Shown here: positions 32,701 through 41,891 of the stretch, piece by piece
Layout: each line of letters opens with the position of its first letter
Numbering within the stretch: the stretch's first letter is position 1
Assembly (NCBI RefSeq): GCF_000002865.3
Contig: NW_001865042.1
Location: 517,918-559,808 of the forward strand
Origin: Monosiga brevicollis MX1
Lineage: Eukaryota; Opisthokonta; Choanoflagellata; Craspedida; Salpingoecidae
DNA: 41,891 nucleotides
Direction of reading: 5' to 3'
Position numbers and translations under genes: made by a program
Notes under the pieces: model-generated
The model's input: the letters and a program-made list of their open reading frames with translations, nothing else
The model's database searches: none
Told to the model about the DNA's origin: nothing

Positions 32701-34747
32701 ACATCGAATACGAGATCCTGAACCTGTCGCAGTTGTTGTAGGCTCGCGGCAAAGTTGGCCTCGAGCTGCTCGAGGCTGCGGCTGAGCTCCGGACCTCGGG
32801 TGCCAGCCAGAAGTGGGGGTGGTCGAGTACCAGCGCCCTGACGCCGAGCAAAGTGCTTTTGACTGACGCACACTTCAAGGAGATCGCGGCAGCGCTGAAT
32901 GAAGGCATCAATGTGAGCAAAGAAGCTGCTATGATTGACGTCCCAGCCTCGATTGGAGCAGGTCAGGTGAATTTTCTTGCGGTGCCGATATGTGGCCTTC
33001 CAGGCCTCGCAACAAGCGATGGCATCACGGATGACACGAGATGAATCATCGACATCTCCTTCAAAGATTTCGTCCACAGCAATGCATTCACAACAGCGCG
33101 AAATGATGGCGTTGCTCAGCTTCTGGAAGAGACTGGTGATTTGCTCGCGCGAGTTGTAATGCTGAGAGTGCAGCCAGATCATGCGCACGAGGTCGACCAA
33201 CTCAGGCAGGCGCTCCGGGATCGCATTGAGACCCAGCGTGTTGAGACGAGTGCAAGGATCAGCCAGCACGGAGAGAAACTTGAAATTGCTTTCCGACTAC
33301 GTCATTGGGGGAACAGGATCAGGGGATGAACAGCAAGGGACGACACGTTGATGGTAATTGCATATAATCGATCACACATTGCCCAGATCACCGAGGTAAC
33401 GGGCGCGGGCAGGGAAGACTTACCACGCTCATGCCCTCAGCAATCTTAGAGGCCCAGGACTCAAATTGGGAGACGTAGGAAGAGTTGGCAGCCTAGAAGG
33501 CGTGTAATGATCGCGCAAATGAGGGACGGTTAAAAAAAAAAATGAGAGTAGAAACAAATGAGGGAAACAACAAATGCTCGAGCCATACCCTCGGGGGTGA
33601 GGCACGACAGCAAGACACGAAAAGAAGCGGACCTTGAGCAGAGACAAAATACGTTGAGCTTTTGGTTGATCGAGTTGAGCGTGAATGCCGCTCATGTCTG
33701 CTTGGCGCTGGCGCCAGTAGGCAATTTCGTCGAGGGGCATGTCGATGGCGGCCACGCCCTCGACGCTCGTGCTGCTGAGCACCTGTCGCAGGAGGCGAGT
33801 CCATTGAATGACGGTTGAATCAAGACGCTGAAGGAGGTCTCGGTCTTGGATGGCAGCATCAGACAGCTCTTCATTGGGGATGTAGAGCACGGTTTTTCCG
33901 GCAGAGCGATTGCTGGCTTCGGTGAGCGCAGACATGAAGCGGTTGAGGCCAGCAGAAAATTCATTGCGCACAGAATCGGGCCAGGAGCCACCGGTGGTAA
34001 GGAGTGGTGCATAAATGTCACTCATGACCCGCAAGAGACTGGCCAAGTAGTCACCATGCAGAGCGCCGCAACGGACGTTCGCGTCAAAATCGAGCCAGGG
34101 GTACAGGTAGGTGTCATTGGTCCGCAGGAAGTAGTTGATACTACCCACAAGCTCTGTTGGGACTTGGTGGGTCACTTGCAGCACGCCGTCCTCGACGAAA
34201 ATGATGAGAGCAGGAACTTGTCGCTGGGTAAAGAACTCATACACCGCGTGAAAATGACCCTCCTCACCCCACTTGGCATCGCCCAGAGAAATGGTGATGC
34301 GCTCTTGGATGGTTTTGAGCTAGAACCAAGGGAGGCAGTCAGAAGCACGCGTTGAGAGGCAATTTATTGAGCAGACGACACAATCAAACACGCATGCACC
34401 AGGAGAGACTGGAAAGATAGATGTTAACGAACCATGTATTCACGCATATCCATCATGGGCATAGATGCCGGAGGCTCCGAGTCTGGGGTTGGGTCGACCA
34501 ACACCTCGCGCACCAACGGCTCTGCTGGGCCATCTTCTTCAACAAGATCATTCCCATTTGTGGCCGCCTTGGCTTCAATGTCTGCAGCTGGTTCAGTCGG
34601 AGACGATGGGGAAGGATCCTCAGCCGAAGGCACAACGGCCACCTCGGCTTTGACACTATTCACGGGCTCTGGGTCCAATGACCCGGTAGTGGTGGCGCCA
34701 CCATTGCCACCATCATCGGCGCTGGTGGTACCCGCGGCACCGTTCAT
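20706..34747 (-). CDS. DNAH2: Axonemal dynein heavy chain, DNAH2 type (inner arm)
   Basis: ATP-driven microtubule motor of motile cilia or flagella. Four exons: 34433-34747, 33633-34319, 33424-33492 and 20706-33296; about 4553 aa (human DNAH2 about 4430). Residues 1-105 are low-complexity and probably disordered. The tail follows, with TVLYIPNEEL then RLDSTVIQWTR and a later NSREQITSLF segment that match DNAH2. Four P-loops mark AAA1 (GPAGTGKT, ~28590-28612), AAA2 (GRTGSGKS, ~27735-27757), AAA3 (GPVGTGKT, ~26735-26758) and AAA4 (GVGGSGRQS, ~25695-25720); AAA1 Walker B is CFDEFNR. The stalk coiled coil and microtubule-binding tip lie at about 25000-24150. The C terminus has GAGWDKRNACLVEAE and ends GTALLMSLDS, as in DNAH2. 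Dynein identity is certain; the DNAH2 paralogue call is by remembered similarity. Only the first ~1.1 kb of coding sequence has introns. Confidence 0.93.
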
Positions 34748-35136
34748 GTGGTTTGTTTTGGGAAGAAGACTTGCTTGAACACTATGAACAAGTCTTTCTA
34801 ATTTTTCTTGCAGGGTAAAAGCGGGGGCGCCGGGGCACCTGGATAACGAAAGCTACGAGCTGCTCAACGCGATGTTCAAGCGAAAGAAATCAGCCAAGAT
34901 GCCACCAACGAGCCAAATGCCAAAGGTAAATCCCGAGCCCAATTGAAAAACACACACAAGACACGCACAAGACACGCACAAGACACGTCAAGCCCTTGAC
35001 CCTGCCACCACAACCGCCTTTCCAGCGACTTGACCAGGGGACGTACCTCGATCGATGCTCACTCGCGCTCGTTGAAATGAAACCCCCCCCCTTTTTTTTT
35101 TCCCAAATACGCGTCGTCAACTGTTTAAAACTATAG
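34746..35136 (+). CDS. Weak candidate small gene divergent from DNAH2
   Basis: An exon-like stretch at 34814-34925 follows a good acceptor (ctaat, then tttttcttgcag) and ends at a GTAAAT donor. A second, 35026-35136, follows tttccag and stays in frame to a TAG. A first exon ATGTG (34746-34750) with a GTTTGT donor would be in phase; its ATG would overlap the dynein start codon on the other strand (CATG). The product would be about 75 residues with a basic central part (AMFKRKKSAKM). No family recognised. The homopolymer C/T tract at 35083-35101 inside the last exon counts against it. Chance splice-like signals are a real alternative. Confidence 0.22.
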
Positions 35137-35237
35137 TTTATCGATTTTTCACACCGTCATTGTTTCAATTTGAAGGATAAGATTTTATTTTAGACTGACA
35201 CAACTTTCTACCGTCGCCCGTTGAGCATCTGCAGTCG

Positions 35238-37170
35238 TCAGTTGAGCGTCTGCGCTTTGAACTGGGCAGCCAGGGTGCGCATGATGGCGGCATGCTCCAA
35301 GCCGGGCTCAGCCTGTTTGACCGCGCCAAAATTTTCTTTGACAAACAGGGAAAAGGCTGTTGGGGCGCGTTTCTTGCGGGGAGTGCCATCGGCCTTGAGC
35401 TGTGGCTGCAAGATTAACCGACTGTGGCAGCGACCGCAGACCTGACGATCGACGTTGATGGACTTGGAGTGACGACCAAAGACATGCCCACACTCAGCAT
35501 TCGTGCACTGATAACGATAACGGAATTCAATCTCATAGCTGTGACACGTCGTGATATTGAGGTGGCGGTATCGGCGCATGGCCCGCGCAGCCCATCCCTT
35601 GAACACGCGGCCATGCGGAGGCTTGTTAACACCATTGATGAGCCAGGCCGCAACATGGCACAACTCGTGACACAAGGTGTTTTCAAGCTTCTCCTTGGAA
35701 TCTACAACCTAAAAGCGATGTTGACCAGGCAAGCGGGCGCCGAGGGTGGTGTGAGCACACGAGGAGTCAAAGAGGAGGGTGCGGGATGGCTGATTTCAAG
35801 CCCAGCTTGGTTCACCTAAAGGCGGCCGAAGCAAGCCTTCGGATCGCCTCACCTTAGTGGAGAGCTCAATTGACGCTGTGCGATGACCTGTAGCCCGCTG
35901 CAACCGCAGTACGGCTCGCCCGGCGGTGGTATTGAGGCGATTGCTCCATTTCAGCTCAAGGTCCTGAGGAAGCTGGCGGTCAAAAACCTGAACATTATAC
36001 TCTTGAAAGAGTTGACTAGCCAGGTGCTCGCGGCTTCGTCGAAACATAGACTGGGACTGTCGAAAAGCGACCTTGCTCTTGTTGGTTTTGGCATTTGATC
36101 GGGACACGGTTGGCGTCGTCGGTGTGCAAGGGGTGCGCGAGGTGGAGCCTGTATCAAATTCATAAAATTGACCCGTGGGCGCCTCGCACAATGGACGCAG
36201 TGGCGAACGCTCTTGCTGCACGCTTTCTCGGTGGCGTCGGCGTGGTGTACGAGGGGTCATGCCTCGGAGATTCTCGCCCTTCCACGGTGATGGTACGCTT
36301 GAAGGCGGCGAAGCATACCCTGGGCCATCTTCGAGATTCTCATCAGTATCCTCCGCACCCATTCCGTCGTTGTCTTCCGCAGCGTCATCTTCAGTGACAT
36401 TATCAGAGTCTTGTGCTTCTTCCTCATCGTCGTCCTCACTCTCATCTTCATCGCCGTCGTCGTCATCGACAATAAAGTCACTGAGGTCACGATCCCAATC
36501 GTCATCCGAAACCTCATCGCCCGAACGCAGCTCCGAGTCGGCCAGACTGACACCACTCCCCTCGCTGGATGGCGTGGGAGATGCTGCCCCAGGGCTCTGT
36601 GCCTCAATTGCCTCTTGATCCGACAATGGTCCCTCCTGGCCATCATCGTCATCTCCATCGCTGTCTGAGAGCAGCACAGCACGAGCCGGCTTCGCGCCCG
36701 ATCGAGGGCGGCGGCGACGAGTCACAAATGGCAAATCATCCTCGGCGTCAGAGACTGATCCGTTGAGCCTGGTGGCAATCGTAGCAGAGGCAAGATGGTG
36801 GCTCTGTGATTGGCCAAGCCGGGGTGACGACGCCGCGGTATCAGCTGGCCTGGGGGAAATGGCACTTGTGACAACAAATTCAGGACTGGTGACATTTGGT
36901 GACGGCATGGAATCCAGCAAGGATGTGTCTTGAGGCATTTCCAACATGGCGGCTACCTAAAGGCGTGTCACGAAGCATCATCATCAAGGAAACGTGAAAG
37001 GTCGCAACCCGAGCACAAGCCAACCCCTGGTACGGCCATTCATGCCACCCACAAAGGCACAGTTGCAAGTGGAAGGAACCTACCGCTTCAATAGCTGCCT
37101 GCAATGATCCAAATTGATCCCATCCATACATTCGGGCGGCTTGAGGCCAAGCCGCCATGTTCCCCGCCAT
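35238..37170 (-). CDS. GCNA: GCNA-type SprT metalloprotease with acidic disordered region
   Basis: GCNA (ACRC) proteins are nuclear SprT-like proteases acting on DNA-protein crosslinks, linked to germline genome integrity in animals. Three exons: 37084-37170, 35853-36956 and 35238-35708; 553 aa. Residues ~30-330 are disordered with a strongly acidic stretch (~179-239, mostly Asp/Glu) typical of the family. The SprT domain begins near 338 (REHLASQLFQEYN). The zinc-binding HELCH motif (residues 411-415) is followed by a third His in PPHGRVF. A zinc-ribbon-like set follows (CTNAEC ... CGRC). The C terminus (PRKKRAPTAFSLFVKENF onward) resembles the first part of an HMG box but ends early, without the usual Trp. 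The exon 1 ATG is followed by GC-rich coding sequence and joins exon 2 in phase 0. Confidence 0.9.
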
Positions 37171-37317
37171 GTTTTTGGTTGAATGAGCAAGTCACGCCCT
37201 CTGCCGACAATCATTGATGGGAATGAGACGTTGTCGTTGCGGTTTTTGTTCACAAGGAAATACTCATATTTAAATTTTGGCGGGAAGATTCAGTCACAAG
37301 ACATTCATTGGGTTTTG

Positions 37318-38935
37318 TCAGGCTTGCTTGATGGGGGTTTTGCGATAGCTGCAAGTTCGGGTTCGGGGCCAGCGAGGCAGCGGCAACGATCCCAGAGCCA
37401 CAAGGCATATGAGCCCCGTTAAGAGGCACAGGCAGATGGCTGCGACCCCACCCAGGCTCTTTTGGAGGGGCACCAATTTCCCTAGTGCCGCCGGATTCTC
37501 AATATAAGTGTTGACATGTAAGATGAGCTGAGCGTCCCACGCATGCCACGAGTTACCGGGCAGATGACGAATGTGAAAGCCCAACTCGTCTACCACTGCC
37601 ACGGTGCCGGCACAGGTGGCCGAATTCGGTAATGGCCGAGACGCTGGCCCCTGGGCCTCGGCTCGAGCCTTGGCTTTGGCCATGAAGGGGAATCGCTTCA
37701 CGAGTTCTCGATGGGCTGTCGACATGGTTCGCGGTGTCGGGGTTGGATCTCCCGCGGGTGGCGAAAGCACTGACGCCGCATCGGCCTCCTGGGCTAGCTG
37801 AACAGTAGTCAGGCGTCGACTGTACTCGATGGGCCAGTGTTCGGACCAGGCGCACGCGCCGTCGATACCGGATGACAGAGGGTGGGCGTGATGACAAGCT
37901 TGTTTGTAGGCGGCCAGGCTGGCCGTGCAGAATAGAGATCCCGCCGAGAGAAGCGTTGTAAGGTACGGAACAAGATAATCCCGAGCGTGGGGCCTAAGGC
38001 GTTCCAACAGAAAGGCCAAAAATGGGTGTCCGGGTGGTGCCAGCATCATGTCATTGGAGACGCCCGCCGTCATGCCCTGGTTGAAGAGCATGCGACCACG
38101 AGCTCGTTCCAGGAGAGGGTCGTGACGTGCCGTAGCCACGATGTCAAGATCCACGTAAATGCCACCATAACGATGCAGAATCATATAACGAGCGGCATCG
38201 ACGCGCTGGATCACGCGTGGATACCCTTCAAAGGTGGCTAACAGTGATGGATAATGCGTGGCCACGAGTCGGTGCAGACGGGTATCACTCCAGAAAACGT
38301 AGCGACAGGCTGAGTGGTTGTGCAAGCGCTGCCACGACTGCGCACTCTTGCGCCAGCGGTTTGGGATGGAGCCGTAGTCTTTGTAGGTTTGATGAATCCA
38401 ACAGGGCACAGCCACTGATCCCTCGATTGACGGACTCACGTCTGGTAGCTCATCACCCGTATCCATCACGATGGAGCCAGTCATGAAAGACCCGACGGCT
38501 CGAAAAGCGCTACACCAATCACAAACAAGGCCGTCATCAGGCAAGGTGAGACGACGAGCGAAGGAAGAGGTGCCCCGTCTCAAGGGAACGCCAACACCAC
38601 CAAGATGATTGCGGTGCGCACCTGGCATTTGTAGCGTGAACGCGTTTCATCCACTGCGATGCTGCAGAGCAAGGCTCAGCACCCAGCTCGGCGCGAATTT
38701 CCAGATCTATACCGCACGCCCCCGGATCAGCCAGCAAAAGCGAGAGACGAGGGTATTGCTGACGGAAATTGTGACTCCTCGCTCAGTTTTCGGCCAACTC
38801 ACCAGATTCATAGTACGTGATTCCCAGCTGCAGGAACAAGTATGCCAAGAGTGTCAGTAGAATCCCAAGTCCAGGAAGCACGAGGCCGCAGCAACACCGG
38901 CGGGTGCCTCGTCGCAAGTAAGCCAGCATCGGCAT
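37318..38935 (-). CDS. GT32-family glycosyltransferase, membrane-anchored
   Basis: Probably a Golgi or ER sugar transferase related to inositol-phosphoceramide mannosyltransferases (SUR1/CSG1) and OCH1. Three exons: 38803-38935, 38622-38706 and 37318-38509; 469 aa. An N-terminal basic segment precedes a transmembrane anchor (res ~17-40), giving type II topology. The catalytic domain has WIHQTYKDYGSIP, FWSDTRL, then RVDAARYMILHRYGG followed by the DXD-type metal site YVDLD (Asp-Leu-Asp at 193-195), diagnostic of the DXD sugar-binding family. A second hydrophobic helix (~431-453) lies close to the C terminus, as in SUR1-like enzymes. The exact sugar donor and acceptor cannot be read from the sequence. 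An in-frame ATG 78 nt further upstream would add 26 residues. Confidence 0.87.
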
Positions 38936-39446
38936 GGCGTGGGCCACCAGCAAATCCCAAGTGCCCAAAGAACGTTCGACCCTCAAAGGCAAGTGTGTAC
39001 AGCAGCAGCCCAACTAAGACCGCCATCAAAGCAACTCCATGCACATGGCCGGTGTACATTCAAGAATGGCGACAAGACTACCAACAAGAATCAACAACTG
39101 GGGAGAGATTGTGCCGCCATGCTCGGGTGTGCTGTCCCCCCTCAAAACCAAAGTGTTCAATGCCAATTACGCATGAAATTGTGGTGTTGAAATGCTTTTT
39201 TTTTTTTTTTTTTTGTCACGCGAATCCATCAACACGTTCTATGCTATTCGTTCTATGCTATTCTTCTTGCGATCGCTGAGCTGCAGCAGCACTGTGACGA
39301 GAGCGACCGATGGAGGAACAATCAAGCCACAGTCTAGGACGTTGCTGACACCAGTGTCGCTGCTGTGGCTCCACTCAAAACCATCAAGTCGAGAAAGAAT
39401 GAAAAAAAAAAAACGAAATCTCAAGAGCACAATCTTTGCGCTGCGT
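38936..39446. other. Intergenic between SCCPDH and the GT32 gene
   Basis: No gene seen. It contains a 19-nt T run (39196-39214) and a small tandem duplication of ttctatgctattc near 39236-39262. It should carry the GT32 promoter and the SCCPDH 3' UTR. Confidence 0.55.
39196..39214 (+). repeat. Poly(T) run, 19 nt
   Basis: Uninterrupted T run in the intergenic region; on the minus strand it is poly(A) downstream of the SCCPDH stop. Confidence 0.9.
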
Positions 39447-41632
39447 TTACACTGAGGCACCAGGGCCCTGAAGACGGAATTGAACGCCGGCTTTCTGCGT
39501 GGTGGAATCAACCCAGCAAAACGCGACGTGCCAGTGGAAGACTCGCATGAGAAAAGGTTGAGCAGACACGTGCCCAAGTGCAACCTGCGTATGCATATTG
39601 CAAACAATCTAGACAGCAAAAACTTACATCAAGGCGAGAGATGATGTCGGTATTGCGGAATGCGGAAGCCGTGGTAAGGACACCAGTTGGGACCTGATCC
39701 TTGTTCTGAAGAACTGGATATCAGCATGCGAAGCAGGCGGGGAGGCGCTTCAGATCAGATGTCGGACGAGCCGAAATGGCCTCGGAGCGCATGACCATTG
39801 TCAAAGTTACTGGCATTGAAGCAAGGGTATCCATAACTTACGCGTCAGGGCCGACGTCACAATGCAGATGGGTGTGGTGACATAGCCAGGCTCGGGTCCA
39901 GACACAATCGCGCTCACCTGTTGAAATTGACATGTTGGAAAGGTTAGAAATGGAGACTGCAGCTAATCAAGCCAAGACGTAACACCAGGTTGCCAACGAG
40001 TGGTGCATTGAGCAAACATCGATAGGTCAGACGTACGTGGACATCGGGCTTATTCTTGCCCTGAGCCAGATCAGGCGATGAATAGCCCTGGGCGAAAAAG
40101 GTCATGCTGAACGCAGTCTCCGCCATCTGCTCTTCCGTTGGGCCTTCGTGAGAAAAGCTAAATTGCATAAGCCGAGTAGATAGACCATGAGCGTTTTAAG
40201 ATGAAGGGGTAACTTGAAGGAGAAAGGAGTTGAATGATCCGTTCATCGGGGCGCTCAGAGGGAAGGCAAAGGCCCTTCCTTTGCTCCGAGTTACGTACAC
40301 GCCCATGGAAAAGACTTTTGGGTACTTCAACAAAAAGGAGCGACCCCACTCAAAGCTGGCAAGAAGGCCAAACACGGTGCCACAAGCCTACGTTTTGCCT
40401 CCAAAGACAAGGAGAACCGTGAGCATTGGGGACGGCAGGCAGAAGACACAACCCGGGCCCGGCAAGGTGCAGCGCAAAGATGGCTCTGACCCACCACAAA
40501 GATGCTGGTCCACAAGAGCTGGGAGATGGTGAAAAAGGCCGAGTACTGAACGGGCGACACGGGTGACTCTGTCAGACACCAGAATCAAAAAGGAGATTGA
40601 GCAATTTCATGTGCCAGTCCCAGGGCAGCAAATCTAAAACTAAACTACCAATTGGGGGGCCACACCAGTTTGGGCGAGATAGCGCTGAGAGCGACGGACG
40701 ATTGAGGCATCCGAGCCCGGGAAGGGCAGGGCGTAGGCGTTTACGCGCTGATCAAAGCGGGGCAAGCTTGATTTGGGGCCGCGAGGGCCCACGACAGGCA
40801 CGTTGACCTTTGGCATGCGCTTGCGCAGGGCGCGGAGCTCTTCGGCACTGCCAAAGCCGTGGACAGCGCTCTCGTAGGTGGCATAATGCACGGCGCAGCC
40901 CTTCTCGCCAGCGTGGAGTTGGAGGTAGGACTCGACTGAGGCAGGACGAGAGCCTTCCGGAAACTGGGATACGGTGAAGAGCGTGCCCAGATCTGCGGGG
41001 ATGGAGTCAAAGCCGCAGGCACTGATGATGGTGATGCCCTTGGCCTTGGCTTGCTCATTGTACTCCACCTCGATGCGCTCGATAAATTCGGGTTCACCAG
41101 AGATGTCCAAGTAGTTGGTGCCAGTGTTGACGCAAGCCTGTGCAAATGGATGGTTTCGTTTCCAATGGAGGAGGGGTTACGATCAGAAACAAAGCTGGGC
41201 CAAAAGAGGAGGGTTCACAGGGCAAAGGCGACGAGCACAAACCTTGACAACTTGCTCGCCGAAGAAGCGGTAAGGGCCCACACAGTTCAGCAAGATGGTG
41301 GCCTGGCTACTGATGGCCTCGAGCGAGGCGGCATCGTTGACATCGCCGACCAAAACATCAAAGTTGGCGCCAAAACGCTCGTTGACGGCCTGCACCTTGG
41401 ACTGGCTGCGCCCTGGCACGTGACAAGCGATGCGAAAGGTGAGGGCGGATCGCCATGACGAGTCGCCAAAGCTGGGCACAGCGGCAGAGTGGCAACGAGG
41501 ACAGTCCCCAGGCGTACCAGCAATAGCCACGCGCAGGCTTTGGCAGGCATCATCCGTATGCAAAAACTTGACGACGTATTGGCCGGTAAAGCCCGATGCG
41601 CCAAAGACGACGAGATCATAGGGACGAGCCAT
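39447..41632 (-). CDS. SCCPDH: Saccharopine dehydrogenase-like oxidoreductase
   Basis: Nine exons: 41518-41632, 41243-41412, 40666-41137, 40495-40568, 40299-40387, 40037-40157, 39842-39917, 39628-39713 and 39447-39494; 1251 nt, 416 aa (human about 429). The N terminus is a Rossmann fold with the dinucleotide-binding GASGFTG loop (res 11-17), then VAIAGRSQSK across intron 1, and LNCVGPYRFFGE. Later landmarks are YLDISGEPEF, GFDSIPADLG, a DASIVRRSQRYL block, a hydrophobic QYSAFFTISQLLW stretch, FSHEGPTEEQ, TFFAQGYS, SGPEPGYVTTPI and a short C-terminal exon; all in the order of SCCPDH. These proteins associate with lipid droplets or membranes in animals, and the substrate is not established. True saccharopine dehydrogenase is less likely given these motifs. 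Confidence 0.94.
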
Positions 41633-41820
41633 GGTGCTGTCGATAATTCAAAAGCTGTGGGATCGAGTCCAACCAAACAGACCGCAAGAATCCAGGCAAT
41701 AGGAGACGCAGCAACGTGTAAGCCTCACCACACACGGATCAACCCGGAACCAGTAAAAAGGCAGATCAGGGCACGTAGATCAAGCCGACAGCAGCGCGCA
41801 CAAAGACGGAAACTGCCACC

Positions 41821-41828
41821 GAGAGAGA

Positions 41829-41891
<63 letters not shown>
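41821..41891 (+). repeat. (GA)n microsatellite at the right edge
   Basis: About 35 GA units with rare interruptions (gtga near 41833, gaaa near the end), continuing to the window end. It starts about 190 bp upstream of the SCCPDH start codon, so it may lie in that gene's promoter. Confidence 0.95.

Overview
This window looks like nuclear DNA of a unicellular relative of animals, most probably a choanoflagellate close to Monosiga brevicollis. The organism name is an inference. The sequence itself shows animal-type genes (MED7, EXOSC6/MTR3, an axonemal dynein heavy chain, GCNA, SCCPDH), a receptor-like protein with a tail full of tyrosine motifs, and a PDZ/WW scaffold. The introns are very short GT-AG introns; in nine gene models I traced 43 of them, about 38 to 173 nt long, all with consistent phase. 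There are no operons, no CRISPR arrays, and no tRNA or rRNA gene that I can recognise.

Layout. 1-4072 (minus): a very large secreted or surface protein gene built of near-identical ~1.05-1.08 kb repeats with polythreonine linkers. It runs off the left edge and is frame-broken in one unit. A signal-peptide ORF just upstream may be its first exon. 5689-6541 (minus): a small secreted beta-barrel-like protein. 7121-8567 (minus): Mediator subunit MED7. 8912-11367 (minus): a single-pass membrane protein with a Cys-rich ectodomain and 29 cytoplasmic tyrosines, many in a tandem 16-residue repeat. 12465-15577 (plus): a PDZ-WW-WW-coiled-coil scaffold, divergent from the receptor. 15956-17503 (minus): exosome subunit MTR3/EXOSC6. 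17504-20705: 3.2 kb without a supportable gene, but with a strong 21-bp hairpin. 20706-34747 (minus): a dynein heavy chain most like DNAH2, whose last exon is a 12.6-kb uninterrupted ORF. 34746-35136 (plus): weak candidate exons. 35238-37170 (minus): GCNA-type SprT protease. 37318-38935 (minus): a GT32-type glycosyltransferase. 39447-41632 (minus): saccharopine-dehydrogenase-like oxidoreductase (SCCPDH). The right edge is a (GA)n microsatellite.

The genes do not form one pathway; this is ordinary gene-dense eukaryotic sequence with mixed housekeeping, ciliary and surface/signalling functions. The parts most worth a second look are the mosaic repeat gene, the phosphotyrosine-repeat receptor next to the divergent PDZ/WW scaffold, the intron-free dynein motor exon and the isolated hairpin. 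Exon boundaries were worked out by hand from splice signals, reading frame and family conservation, so they are predictions.
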